Origin: Paraliobacillus ryukyuensis
Lineage (GTDB): Bacteria; Bacillota; Bacilli; Bacillales; Amphibacillaceae
NCBI RefSeq assembly: GCF_003315295.1
Contig: NZ_QNRI01000007.1
Location: forward strand, 1-64,000
DNA: 64,000 nucleotides
Direction of reading: 5' to 3'
The first letter of the stretch is position 1. The number at the start of each line of letters is the position of its first letter. A program made the position numbers and the translations under genes. The notes beneath the pieces are model-generated. The model had not been told where the DNA came from. It saw only the letters and a program-made list of their open reading frames with translations, and did no database searches. Shown one piece after another: positions 8,875-19,080 of this stretch.

Positions 8875-10308
8875 TTAATGAAACCAATCTTTAACGTGAT
8901 CCATTATAGATTTCTTATTTTCTCCTTTTCCACACTTTTTGGTTAAAACGTAATTTACTCCTATACCAGCAGCAGCACCTATCATTGTTCCAACTCCAGG
9001 AATTGGAATAGCTGCTGTAAAGGCTGCTGTTAATCCCCCCTGCACTGCTCCTGAGACCACAGTATCAACAGTGGTGTCAAGGGCTGCTCGTTCATGGGCT
9101 TCATATCCACTAAGTCCGTCATTGTGTGCATCTCCCAAGTTTGAACCATAGTTTATCCCAACCCCTAATACACCGAGTCCTTTTGCTGAACTTTTTAGTA
9201 CTGTTGGATTCTTGAATAAAGTAGCTGGATTTACATCTGCCACACTACCTTTCACTCCATTGTAAGCACCTTTAGCAAATGATTTGCCGACATGCTTCAC
9301 ATCAATCTCATCTCGAAAATACTGTAACTCTGGATGGATTTCTTTAACCTTAGCTCCTACATTCGTCCACTTATTCCCATCAGCAGCTTTTAATATCGTT
9401 TGGTTATTTTGGGCTCGGATAAGGTCAGTTTCGCTCCACGCGGAATTATTCTTAGGTAATCGGTGGTTAAAATCGCTTTGTGCACGAAAATCCGGTTCCA
9501 CTCCTAACGCTTCTAACGCTCCTTTATTTGCTGTAATCCGATAAAATGGTTTACCAGTTTGATAGTTTTGATGCTCTACCGTTTTTAAAATATTCCCATT
9601 GGATGTAGCTTTACCAATCTTTGCTCCTGTGTAAAAGGATCTAGTTTGGGCCAAGCCATGTAAGGTAATACCAATAGACGTAGACTGTTCGTTGATAAAC
9701 TTAGTTAGCGCAAGTTCCCCTTCATTGGTATATTTACTTTTTTCCGATAATAGTGATTTGATCTTAGATAACAGATCATCCATTTGATTAATTCGGTCCG
9801 TTCCTATCGAGGTGAACTCCGTTAAATCACGATTGACCTTATCAATGTCCTTCAAAGTTGTTTCCTTGTCGTCCACGACCGGAGAGAAATTAGGTTTAGA
9901 AGCATTGCTAATATCACTAACGGAATCAATAATTTTATTGATCTTTGTCGAATGGTCAGTCAGATCTTGATAGTCTTCTTGTATGACTTCTTTTTTATCT
10001 TTGAGATAATTTTCTTTTATAATTGTCTGTTCATCACCATCTACATTGGATAAGAAATTATTTACATGCGTATCTACATTATCCAACAAATTATGCAAGA
10101 GCTCTTCAAATTGAGTTAACATCTTTAAGTGAAAATCACGAAAGGTTTCTTTAGCATTGTTTGCTGCTTTCCCTTCAAATGAATCCATCATAAGTATTTG
10201 ATCAATAGCCGCTTTTACATTTTCTATTTGATCTTTCAAATGATGATAATAAGCATAATATTCATCTGAAAAATCGATTACTTCAGATAAATCGACTCGT
10301 TGGCCCAT
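8875..10308 (-). CDS. LXG-domain effector toxin with glycine-zipper C terminus
   Basis: The 477-residue protein begins with an LXG domain (about residues 1-220, helical and coiled-coil-rich), which directs secretion by type VII systems. A linker follows, and the variable C-terminal region lacks nuclease motifs. Residues about 416-456 form a glycine-rich hydrophobic stretch (GAVQGGLTAAFTAAIPIPG, then GTMIGAAAGIGVNYVL), as in membrane-permeabilising LXG toxins such as TelE. I infer depolarisation or pore formation as the activity. AAGGAG lies 12 bases before ATG 10308. The gene is intact although the secretion ATPase upstream is broken. Confidence 0.85.
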   Translation of the reverse strand: MGQRVDLSEVIDFSDEYYAYYHHLKDQIENVKAAIDQILMMDSFEGKAANNAKETFRDFHLKMLTQFEELLHNLLDNVDTHVNNFLSNVDGDEQTIIKENYLKDKKEVIQEDYQDLTDHSTKINKIIDSVSDISNASKPNFSPVVDDKETTLKDIDKVNRDLTEFTSIGTDRINQMDDLLSKIKSLLSEKSKYTNEGELALTKFINEQSTSIGITLHGLAQTRSFYTGAKIGKATSNGNILKTVEHQNYQTGKPFYRITANKGALEALGVEPDFRAQSDFNHRLPKNNSAWSETDLIRAQNNQTILKAADGNKWTNVGAKVKEIHPELQYFRDEIDVKHVGKSFAKGAYNGVKGSVADVNPATLFKNPTVLKSSAKGLGVLGVGINYGSNLGDAHNDGLSGYEAHERAALDTTVDTVVSGAVQGGLTAAFTAAIPIPGVGTMIGAAAGIGVNYVLTKKCGKGENKKSIMDHVKDWFH

Positions 10309-10333
10309 TTTGAATACCCACTCCTTGCCAATT

Positions 10334-10633
10334 TTATTTCAACAGCTGCGGTGCAAACGTGTTGGAATATTGATTGGACAACCTTATATCGGTTGTTTCC
10401 ATCTGATCTCCTGTTTCCGATAAAGTAACGATATCAGCTTCTAAAATCACTTTATATTTTTCCAGTAATGCTATCGCATCAACTATCTGCTCTACATCTT
10501 TAGTAAATGGTCTGATGTTTGTTTTGCTAAAAGAATGAATGTTTTTCTTAGTTTGAATATTTGAAACCGATGTTTTCAGTTTATTCACATTTGATTGGAA
10601 GACATTTGTATTTATTGAAACCTGTTTAACCAA
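10334..10633 (-). CDS. DUF5344 protein (YwqI-like LXG partner)
   Basis: The 99-residue helical protein lies between the DUF5082 gene and the LXG toxin, the same order as ywqH-ywqI-ywqJ in B. subtilis. Such small alpha-helical partners bind the LXG helix and assist its export. The start is TTG 10633, eight bases after a perfect AGGAGG; no better ATG exists. It has no membrane segment. Confidence 0.75.
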   Translation of the reverse strand: MVKQVSINTNVFQSNVNKLKTSVSNIQTKKNIHSFSKTNIRPFTKDVEQIVDAIALLEKYKVILEADIVTLSETGDQMETTDIRLSNQYSNTFAPQLLK

Positions 10634-10735
10634 TTAATTCGCCTCCTTTTTTGCATTTGCAATTTGGACATTTAAATAATACACTTTTCGGTTCAAACTA
10701 CTTATTTTTGATAAATATGATTCTCGCTCAGACTC

Positions 10736-11053
10736 CTATTGACGAATATCCTCTTGTATATTCTCTCTCGCTTCTTCAATATCTCTTACGTATGAATCAA
10801 TACTATCTTTATAATGGTCATATTTATCTTCAAACTTATTCTTATTTTCACCTCTCCATTGAGTAGTGTTTATAGATAGATTCTTAATTGACGACTTTAA
10901 ATTTCTAATATCGGATAAAGTTGATGACAACTGTTGCAAAGCCTTTTTTAAGCGAGCAATTTTTTCTTCTAAATTTGATACAGAACCTCTGTACGAACTA
11001 ATTTGATTGAATACGCTTTGTTTTTGGTAACGTAAAGAACTTAAAGAACTCAT
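10736..11053 (-). CDS. DUF5082 protein (YwqH-like LXG partner)
   Basis: The 105-residue protein is almost wholly helical and predicted coiled coil, with a WRG motif (TQWRGENKNKFEDKY) like the WxG turn of WXG100 proteins. This is typical of DUF5082/YwqH proteins, which pair with LXG toxins as targeting factors. AGGAGGAG precedes ATG 11053 by four bases. It lies 10 bases downstream of the last essC fragment, so the effector module was probably co-transcribed with essC. Confidence 0.8.
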   Translation of the reverse strand: MSSLSSLRYQKQSVFNQISSYRGSVSNLEEKIARLKKALQQLSSTLSDIRNLKSSIKNLSINTTQWRGENKNKFEDKYDHYKDSIDSYVRDIEEARENIQEDIRQ

Positions 11054-11063
11054 AAAACTCCTC

Positions 11064-11534
11064 CTATCTGGGAACTTTAATTTTTATGTGATCATGCTCT
11101 CTAGCAACATAAGCTTCAAATGCTTGCGGATAAGTTTCTTTTCTTATGAATGGTTGGCTAAAGATATCCTGATCACCTAATCTCATACTGATTAAGCCAA
11201 CACTTGATAACTTCCGAACTGTTTTGGACACTTTTTCAAAACTAGTAGCGATGTAACTCGAATCACCACATACCACAAAATGAATGTCAAACTTTGGTCC
11301 TTCTCCAAATAATATCGAAACTTCATCTTCTAGTAAGTTACTTTTACTTACAAAGTCTTTTAAATCTTTTATTAATATCATCCATTTTGTTCCATTATGA
11401 TCTCCCTTTTCCCGATGAGAAATTTCTGCAAGAATATTTTTCTTAGCTAATAGTATCTCTTCGTCACTAGCAATATAAGCATTCATACCGGAAGTAATTG
11501 CTTCAAATTGTCGATCAGCTGTATCTATCATCAT
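11064..11534 (-). pseudogene. essC: essC C-terminal fragment
   Basis: These 156 codons encode the final part of an EssC/YukB ATPase (third RecA-like domain, which in this family lacks a functional Walker A). The frame differs from the preceding fragment. Between 11535 and 11552 there is an in-frame TGA followed by a 16-base offset that no single base change repairs, so this break needs at least two events. Translation from ATG 11534 is unlikely to give a useful protein. Confidence 0.75.
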
Positions 11535-11547
11535 TTTTTGTTAATTT

Positions 11548-12510
11548 TCACTTAATGAGCGCATTGGTCATTTTATCTAGTCCATCTTTACGATCACTTA
11601 CTACTGTTAAAAATCCATCTCTTTTTGGATCAAAGCCTATTGGACTTACAGACTCAAAATCTAAACCTAGTGGTAGATGGTTAGCTTCAATTAACTTTTT
11701 CGTTTTGCGCTTTTGAGTGAAAACAGTAAATTCAACAACACCTTCTGGCATCATTGGAATTTCTTCTGGTACATCTCCATCCCAATGATTCTCCATATCC
11801 TTAGCAAGTTTTTGTATATTTTCAATGATTTCTAAACTATCTTCACCATCTGCGGGAAGTGTCGTTTGAAATAGTGCTGGATTTTCTAGTTTTATAATAC
11901 CGCGACCAGGTAATTCTTCAATTTCCAGATCAGTTTTGCCCATAATATTACGTATTTCTACATCATCAAATACATAAAGTGCTACTTGGCTCTTTATGTT
12001 TGAAAGTAATGGCATTCTTATTGAGCTTTGTCTACCTGCACTAATAGATAAATGAATTCCGACACTTGCACCTTCTCTAGCGATTTGAGTAATTAGCTTG
12101 TTAAAGTTATCACCAAAGTCTGCATCTTTAACCGAATCATAATTATCAATCGCAATCAAGATACTTGGTATAGTCTCACCACTAGCTCGCTCATACATTG
12201 ACATATCAGCTACACCATATTGACTTAATTTCTTTTTACGCTCCACAATTAAATTCGTCATTAAGCGAATCCATTTCTCTACTTTTTCTACTTCATCGAT
12301 AAGAATAGTATCAGCAACATGTGGCAATTGTTTCAAAGGTAAAAGTCCATTAGTACCGAAATCTAGCAAATATAGATTTAAATTGGTAGGATTATGCTGA
12401 ACTGCTAAATTGATTAACAGTGATTGTAAAAACGTAGACTTTCCATATCCAGGACTAGAGAAAACAGCAATGTGTCCATCTTTGTTTAGGTCAAGATAGA
12501 GTGGTCCCTT
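11548..12510 (-). pseudogene. essC: essC second ATPase domain fragment
   Basis: Read in the correct frame from 12507, the protein contains the second Walker A (SSPGYGKST) and the family signature YLLDFGTNGLLPLKQLPHVAD, then RMPLLSNIKSQVALYVFDD. The frame is separated from the upstream essC piece by a T-run of six on the plus strand (12509-12514). Adding one base would fuse QKK to GPLYLDLNKDGHIAVF, restoring the expected EssC sequence. Confidence 0.85.
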
Positions 12511-15020
12511 TTTTGTAATTCTGGTTGATCTAGCATACCAATAGTTACTTCTAACGCTTTTTTAGATTCATTCCATGATTCCTTAAAATCAACTTGATTT
12601 AAGTCGCTAGGATAGATTTTCTCTGGTAAAGGCGGAAGCCACGGTCTTGGTAGAGCTTTTACTTGATGCACTTCAGTATAGTCATGAAGATAGTCAATGA
12701 CTGCATCTAATTCTGTCGGTACACTACCTATTTTTTCTTTTCTGTCTAATCCGCTTAAATCTTGAGTTAAAACATTATACTGTCCTAAATCATTTATAGC
12801 ATAAATTGTCGTATCAACATATTCTGGATCCTCTTTATCTGGAACATAATCAGCTCCACTCCATGCACTTTGAAATAACTCGTAAATTTCATTATTACCA
12901 ACTTGAAGATAAGCTCTTCCAGGCAAGGTTATGTCTGCCGCATCTAGTGTCTTTAATACCTCATTTGAATCACTAGCATTTTGAACCTTTAAAGCTAATT
13001 TGAATTTTGAATTAGACCAAATTTGGTCATCTACTACACCACTTGGCTTTTGCGTTGCTAATATCAAGTGAATACCTAAGGATCTTCCAATTCGAGCTGT
13101 TGAAACAAGTTCGTTCATAAAGTCCGGTTGTTCAGCTTTTAATTCAGCAAAGTCATCTGAAATCAAAAATAAATGTGGCATAGGTTCACTTGCTTTCCCC
13201 TGCTTATACAGCTTCTGATATTGATTAATGTGATTTACATCATGCTCACCAAATAACCTTTGACGCTTTTGTAATTCAGCCTTAATTGAAGCTAGCGCCC
13301 GCAACGATTGTGCTCGCTCCAGATTTGTTATGGTACCTAGTAAATGCGGGAGGTTTTTAAATAGATTTGCCATTCCTCCCCCTTTATAATCGATCAATAA
13401 AAAAGCTATTTCATGCGGATGAAAATTAACTGCTAGAGACAATATATAGGATTGAATAATCTCAGATTTTCCAGAACCTGTTGTCCCAGCAACTAAACCA
13501 TGTGGGCCGTGAGCTTTTTCATGCAAATTAAGATAGACCATATCATCTATACCACGAACCCCCAAAGGAACAGCCATTGTTTTATAAGTTTCATTCATTA
13601 ACCAACGTTTTGATATGTCTAATTCTTCAACTGTTTCCACGCCATACATTTCTAGAAAAGTAACACTTTCAGGAATTGAATTTTTTAAACTTTGTAAATG
13701 ATTTAAAGGAGCTAAACCTCTAGACACTTTTTCTTTACTAAAATATGCAGGAAAATGATCAGGTACAAAGTATTTATTCACCAATTCTCCTTTTTCCAAC
13801 ATAATATTTCCTGTTTTGGAATCACGAATATCTATTACTGTAGAAATATGCTCTGGTAAAGATTGCATAACTTCTTGAACAAATATAAGTGAAACGCCTA
13901 ATTCACTAGGATCTTCATTAAAGAACTCCATGATAATATGATCTAGTATTAATTGTTCATGCGTAATAAAAATTATGTAGTGCGGCATAAAGTATGTTTT
14001 TTCATTTTTATTTGATTTTTCATTAAGTAACTGTTTTCTTTCTTTTAAAACTTGATATACCGAATGAAGTACTTGATCTCTTGATCGCTCATGATATACA
14101 AAGCCACGTACATTTAAGTCTTGCAATTTTGAATGTGGTAACCAACGTAACCAATCCCATTCATTTTTTTCGTACTCCGGAAAAATGGTGATAAATTGAA
14201 TATCGTGGTAACTATGAAACATAGAAAGCTGAATTGCTAATAACTGTAATTGTTCAATCAGTAAATTTCTTTGTCCAATATAACCTACCGGCCCATTGGT
14301 TAATGTCGTTACAATTGGTACATCAGAAATTCCTTCAAATTGGTCACGTAAATTTCGAGCTCCTTCAGTCAGCTCATCTTTATCTTGCGTAAACTCTTCT
14401 TCTTTGAATTCAATAAAAAAGTTAGTTTTCACATCACCTATTCCAGCTCGGAAATGAAGGAAATCATGTTGATACATTGTTTTCTCATAAATTCGTGCAT
14501 TCAAATCTAAAACCATTTCTTGAATTGTGTCTACATCCGGATAGTGATACAACAATGCATGTCGTTGCTCTTCTGTTGCTTGATATAATTCTTTTGTTTT
14601 TCGATTTAAGTAAGATTGATAGATTTCTTCTCGATATTTCATATCTACTTTATATTGTTTTAAATTTTTAATGTATGAAGTAACTGCAAATGTAATAGTT
14701 GTGAAAGTCATTGCCATCATTACAATAATATAAATACCTCTAGGTTGGATTAAAGAAATGATAATAAGTGCTGCAACCATAACAAGTGGTGGTACAATGG
14801 TTCGCGCCAACCGTTCACTTGGTTTGTTTGGTTTATTAGAGGGCTTAGCAATTGTCTTTTTGTCTTTTGGCTCACGATATACAATTCGCGGAGAACGATG
14901 ATAGTCTGGATAGTTGGCACTGAACTTTTCAACTTGATTAGTGATAGAGACCAACTCAGATCTTAAGTTTCGATAAGATGGAAATACCTCTATTTCTTCA
15001 TTACGAATAATGATTTTCAC
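12486..15020 (-). pseudogene. essC: essC central fragment with first FtsK/SpoIIIE ATPase domain
   Basis: The largest piece of the type VII secretion ATPase has 844 codons. It contains two transmembrane helices (about residues 76-94 and 96-115) and a linker domain. The first FtsK/SpoIIIE domain has Walker A GTTGSGKSE and Walker B region HLFLISDDF. The start codon shown is only the edge of a frame. The real N terminus is the FHA fragment upstream, joined by restoring one base in an A-run of seven on the plus strand at 15027-15033 (DQLF then FDGVKIIIRN). Full-length EssC is about 1,480 residues, and the four pieces together approach that length. Confidence 0.85.
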
Positions 15021-15490
15021 CCCATCAAAAAAAGCTGATCTCCTTCTTTAACAAACCCGCTTTTCTTTATACTAGAAGCATTTAAAAAAACTTTGCCATT
15101 ATGAACTTCTAATGAAAACCCATTTGATTCCCTTAGAAGAAAGACTACAGCGTCTATTTTTTCTATTTCAATATCATCGTAATGATAGGGACTGATAATA
15201 ACAGATGACTTATTCGCTGTATCTAACACATAAGATATATCTGAATCACATAAATAAAATATTATTTCCTTTCCATCTGATAAAGAAATGTGTAATTCCT
15301 TTTTGAGTAATTCATTTTCTATATAACAGTCTGAACCATCCCAAGCTACAGAAAATGATTGTTCAAGAGTTGGAAATGTAATATGATCTTTCAAACGACT
15401 ACCTATTGTAAAATTTTTTATACTCTCTGCAGGTAATTCGGTTTTGTGTAAATGTTCTCCATCAGTCACGATTATTGTTTTGTTAGTCAT
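15017..15490 (-). pseudogene. essC: essC N-terminal FHA-domain fragment
   Basis: It encodes the forkhead-associated tandem that begins EssC/YukB proteins. AGAGGAAG lies five bases before ATG 15490, chosen over an ATG 33 bases upstream. The frame ends in TGA at 15017-15019, one base out of phase with the ATPase fragment because of a homopolymer lesion at 15027-15033. It follows the essB remnant in the conserved essB-essC order. Confidence 0.75.
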
Positions 15491-15541
15491 TAAATTCTTC
15501 CTCTCTAACCAAATCCAGTTCATTACTTTTATAGTGCTTTA

Positions 15542-16312
15542 TCATTCTTCACTGTTATTTCGCAGTTCACCATCTTCTTCCAAATTGTACTCCTCAGTAT
15601 ATGTTTGTAATTCAGCTTCTAAATCAGCTACTCGATCTTGTCTCTCAGTCCCGCTTAATTCGGGGTTACTATTTGTTTGTTCAATCTGTTTTATAAGTCC
15701 GTACATAATTAATTGTGGATCATCTAAATATTTTGCTGTATCCATAGCTTCATCTAATTTATTTCTGCCATTATACATCCAATAGAGTACATATTGTTCT
15801 TCTACATCTGGACTCATCGAATCCATAATTACACTTTTGTCTTGTTCAGATAAATCTTCTTTTGCAAGATAAGCATTAGCTAAAATATACTGAGTCTCAT
15901 GTGATAAATTCTCTGCTTCCTCGTCAGCCAAAGCCGTAATTACATTGTCAAAATCTGAAACTACAAACGCTTCATGAGATTCTTGTATATTTTCCAAATG
16001 TGGTAATGTTACAAATCTTGTGTAAATAAAAGGAAGTGACAGTAATACTAATAGAACACCAAATATATAGGATAAACGTTTATAAAGATTAAAATGTTTT
16101 ATTGAAACTAATTTCATCGTTCGATCTGTTTTTAATTGTTCAGCATTATATAAAGTTTGTAGATAAGTAAAAAGCTCATCGATGGTTTCTAGTTTTTGTA
16201 CTTGTTTTTCAAATTCTATATCTCTCGAACTTTCTAATCCTCCATTATATAGATAATCGAATGATTGTTTATCCGAAAGTAAAGCAATACTAAAACGTTG
16301 AAATAAGTTAAT
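15542..16312 (-). pseudogene. essB: essB (yukC) remnant, 5'-truncated
   Basis: The open frame runs from 16312 (just after a TAG) to 15542. It encodes the end of the pseudokinase domain (LLSDKQSFDYLYNGGLESS), one transmembrane helix (about 15 residues into the part after ATG 16117) and the acidic extracytoplasmic domain of EssB/YukC. About half of the normal 400-odd residues are missing at the N terminus and no ribosome site is present at the new edge. Genes that normally precede it (yukD-like, WXG100) are absent, so a deletion removed the start of the locus. Confidence 0.75.
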
Positions 16313-16433
16313 CTAGTAAGAATGACTAGATTCTTAACTTAATAATCGTAATACAAAGAACAAATTATTTTACGAACAAGGTCAAGCAAACTTACGCGTT
16401 AAAAATGAAAATAATGCAGTTATTGAGATTCTC

Positions 16434-16473
16434 ATAAAAAAAACAGAACTTCTTAAATGTTGAAGTTCTGTTC
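16434..16473 (-). terminator. terminator of the lipoprotein gene
   Basis: Stem AACAGAACTTC / GAAGTTCTGTT followed on the minus strand by eight Ts. Confidence 0.85.
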
Positions 16474-16574
16474 TAGTAATACTTTATTTACTATATATAG
16501 AATCGATTTATAGGATTTTCTACTAAAAGTTAATTTTTCACTATTTCATTTAACTTAATAATAAATATAAACTA

Positions 16575-17285
16575 CTACTGTTGTTGTAATATTACTGCCG
16601 GAATTGTTTTCACTCGAAGAATTTGTCCTTCTTCTAATTCAACTGAGAGTGTTTCACTTCCCCTCTCACCATCTGGATCAATAAGCTCATCATAGACTGG
16701 CAGGCTCTCTTGTTGGTCATAGATCACCACTTTGCCACTTCGCTCACCAGATGGGATCACTTCGTAATTGCCTGGTTCAATATCCGTTCCTACTACCCAC
16801 ATACCAGTACTTAATGTATTTGATAAGTTTCTTTCAGTTACCGGGGTAAATATGGCTGGATCAAGATCAGAAATTTCAATCGTGGCACCTTCAGTTAAAT
16901 TGATTGTGACACTAGGAACTCCTAAATTTAATCCCTGATCTTCAATAATTTCAGAGACTGATCCACTATTAGAATTGTTCTCTACAAAAATGTTACCAGT
17001 TTGTTCAGCAGTGATTTCATAACGACCTGCTGACAAATCTTCTCCCACTGTATAGTTTCCGTCACTTAAGGTAATAACATTTTCTGTTACAGAATCTCCT
17101 GCATTACTACCATCACTAGCTGTATGATCATCAGCCTCAGCTTGTTTTTCTGGATTCTCTACTACTTTCTCATCTTCAGATGAATTTCTAATTGGTTCAC
17201 TTTCTGATTGACACGCTACTAATACCATCACACTTAACATAGCAATAGTAGCCGACGTTAATGAGTTTATACTTATTTTACCCAT
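16575..17285 (-). CDS. secreted lipoprotein with two similar domains
   Basis: The 236-residue protein has a signal peptide and lipobox VLVAC, with Cys25 as the lipidation site. An acidic, Ser/Glu-rich linker (about 26-65) follows. The rest shows two copies of a short beta unit: SDGNYTVGEDLSAGRYEI near 73-90 and STGMWVVGTDIEPGNYEV near 160-177, each followed by about 30-40 residues. No enzyme motif is seen; surface display or ligand binding is likely. AGGAGGGAG precedes ATG 17285. It is monocistronic with a strong terminator. It lies just beyond the truncated essB, at the probable deletion edge. Confidence 0.8.
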   Translation of the reverse strand: MGKISINSLTSATIAMLSVMVLVACQSESEPIRNSSEDEKVVENPEKQAEADDHTASDGSNAGDSVTENVITLSDGNYTVGEDLSAGRYEITAEQTGNIFVENNSNSGSVSEIIEDQGLNLGVPSVTINLTEGATIEISDLDPAIFTPVTERNLSNTLSTGMWVVGTDIEPGNYEVIPSGERSGKVVIYDQQESLPVYDELIDPDGERGSETLSVELEEGQILRVKTIPAVILQQQ

Positions 17286-17421
17286 TTTCTCCCTCCTGCA
17301 GTTTGTAATAACAACTTTTTAAAGTAACTGCTACATTATACCATCCATATGTAACACTGCAAAATTGCAAGGCTAGATGTTTATCGATGAAATAAACTAG
17401 ACAAGTATAATCGAATAAACA

Positions 17422-17958
17422 TTACTTATTTCTAGTATAAAACGTGATTCCCTGTGCTGTATCTTCAATGTATAAGTCATTCTTTTGAATAGATATCAGA
17501 TAACAAAAATAAAAATCCCCTATACATCCCCCCGCATGCATAGCAAATAGGAAATACAAGAACGTCCCATTCACTCCGAATAAAAAAATAATAAAAAGCA
17601 TGAAAGAGATGAGAACAAAAGGCATAATAATAATAGTAAAAAACTGCGATTTATTATACATAGAACCAGGGCTAGTCGCATAAGCCATTCCGCTTTTAAA
17701 ACCAAATTTCACTTTCGCACTTGGCTTAAATAATTTAAAAAATAAACCGTGAATAAGCTCATGAATGACTAATGTAAATAGAAATACGATACAAAATAAA
17801 CCAATGGCAATGAAATTGAATGAAAAATAAGCAATTGGAAATACAAGAGCACCAGCGATAAGTAACCCCAAGAATATAAGTAAACTGTAAACATTTAACC
17901 AGATTACTAGTTTTTGATTATTTAATAAGTCTATTTCTTTTATTAATTGATAATTCAT
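17422..17958 (-). CDS. DUF3267 family membrane zincin-like protein
   Basis: The 178-residue protein has about four hydrophobic helices and an HELIH motif (HExxH zinc-binding signature) at the end of helix two, followed by a region of FKSGMAYATSP type. This matches DUF3267, putative membrane metalloproteases of unknown substrate. GGAGG sits seven bases before ATG 17958, preferred over the ATG 27 bases upstream. Confidence 0.8.
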   Translation of the reverse strand: MNYQLIKEIDLLNNQKLVIWLNVYSLLIFLGLLIAGALVFPIAYFSFNFIAIGLFCIVFLFTLVIHELIHGLFFKLFKPSAKVKFGFKSGMAYATSPGSMYNKSQFFTIIIMPFVLISFMLFIIFLFGVNGTFLYFLFAMHAGGCIGDFYFCYLISIQKNDLYIEDTAQGITFYTRNK

Positions 17959-18043
17959 AATTGCCTCCTTCATGGGTTTTGCCAAATTTAAGTTATACTT
18001 ATTATATAGGGATGTAGCAGCTGGAACAACAAGTATTTACTGC

Positions 18044-18088
18044 AACAAAAAAATCACCTACAGATCACATTGTGTAGGTGATTTTTTT
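18044..18088 (-). terminator. terminator of the dha operon
   Basis: A 15-base-class stem (AAATCACCTACA and complement) with flanking A and T runs, directly after dhaM. Confidence 0.9.
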
Positions 18089-18104
18089 GGGACTGTTATT
18101 AAAG

Positions 18105-18476
18105 TTATTTGATTTTTAACGCAGCAACCTGCTCTTCTATCGCATCTTTACTTGAACTTCCTTGAGCTAAAGAAGCTGCGGTATAAGCGCCTTCAACAAA
18201 TGCAGCATCAAATAACTTGATTCGTTTGTCACTCATCTCGATTGCCATTTCCAATGTCATTTTGGCACTTCCTAAATCATAAAAAGCAAATAATTCATCA
18301 GCTGGATTAGATGTAATCGCGTCATTTATCTTATCAAAACTCGAACCAATCTTATCGTCATCTGTACCTCCTGCATACGTAATCGGTACGTCAGACGCAC
18401 TTTGTTTTAGCAATTGGTACACACCACGAGCAAGTTCAGGTACATGAGAAGCCAAAACAATTCCGATTTTAGTCAT
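18105..18476 (-). CDS. dhaM: dihydroxyacetone kinase phosphotransfer subunit DhaM
   Basis: The 123-residue EIIA-mannose-like domain has the phospho-accepting histidine in IVLASHVPELARG (His11). It passes phosphate from HPr to ADP bound on DhaL. This is the single-domain Gram-positive form without fused HPr or EI domains. The start overlaps the dhaL end by eight bases, indicating translational coupling. It is the last gene of dhaKLM and is followed by a strong terminator. Confidence 0.92.
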   Translation of the reverse strand: MTKIGIVLASHVPELARGVYQLLKQSASDVPITYAGGTDDDKIGSSFDKINDAITSNPADELFAFYDLGSAKMTLEMAIEMSDKRIKLFDAAFVEGAYTAASLAQGSSSKDAIEEQVAALKIK

Positions 18477-19062
18477 GTTCCAAAACCCCCTCTTCCATCA
18501 TTGCTTCAAATAAGTAACCACTAGAAGCTGCACCAGGATCAATTGCTCCAATCGATCGATCGCCAACATATGAAGCACGTCCTTTTGTTGCTTTTAAGTC
18601 TTTCGTTGCATTTACCGCTTCATCAATAGCTTCTTTGCTCAGCGTCTGCTTATTTAAATGGTCGAGCACTGGAGCCCATAAATCAACCATCGTTTTCTCT
18701 CCAACCTCTGCTTTGCCACGCTTTTGAATGCCAGCAAGACCAGCTTCAACTAATGATTTAACTTCAATTTGATCTTCTTTAGCTTGTTTGGACATCTCTA
18801 GCAAAGCAGTACCATACAATGGACCAGATGCACCACCAATTTTACTTAATAACGCCATCGAAGCGGTTTTCAAGACTGCTTGAACGGAGGTTGGTTCGCT
18901 ATCATCTAGTTTTTCTACCATAGCTTGTACACCACGAGCCATGTTATTACCGTGATCGCCATCTCCAATCGCACGATCTAGATCACTTAAATACGCTTTG
19001 TTCGTTTCAATTTTGTCTGCGAAATTCTTTAACCAGTTCACCGTATTTTCTACTGTTACCAT
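18469..19062 (-). CDS. dhaL: dihydroxyacetone kinase ADP-binding subunit DhaL
   Basis: The 197-residue all-alpha DhaL domain has the Mg-ADP motif DLDRAIGDGDHGNNM (about residues 27-41) and the nucleotide-contacting loop SKIGGASGPLYGTALLEM. ADP stays bound as a cofactor and is rephosphorylated by DhaM. It follows dhaK by 18 bases. There is no sign of damage. Confidence 0.93.
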   Translation of the reverse strand: MVTVENTVNWLKNFADKIETNKAYLSDLDRAIGDGDHGNNMARGVQAMVEKLDDSEPTSVQAVLKTASMALLSKIGGASGPLYGTALLEMSKQAKEDQIEVKSLVEAGLAGIQKRGKAEVGEKTMVDLWAPVLDHLNKQTLSKEAIDEAVNATKDLKATKGRASYVGDRSIGAIDPGAASSGYLFEAMMEEGVLEHD

Positions 19063-19080
19063 TACATATTCACCTCCTAA

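Noticed and set aside
11064-15020. Programmed ribosomal frameshifting to make full-length EssC
   Set aside because: Three separate breaks would be needed, one is not repaired by a single shift, and EssC is not known to use frameshifting.
16338-16463. Plus-strand frame of 41 codons (contains FYEQGQANLRVKNENN)
   Set aside because: It has no start or ribosome site and overlaps a clear minus-strand terminator. It could be an old remnant but cannot be supported.
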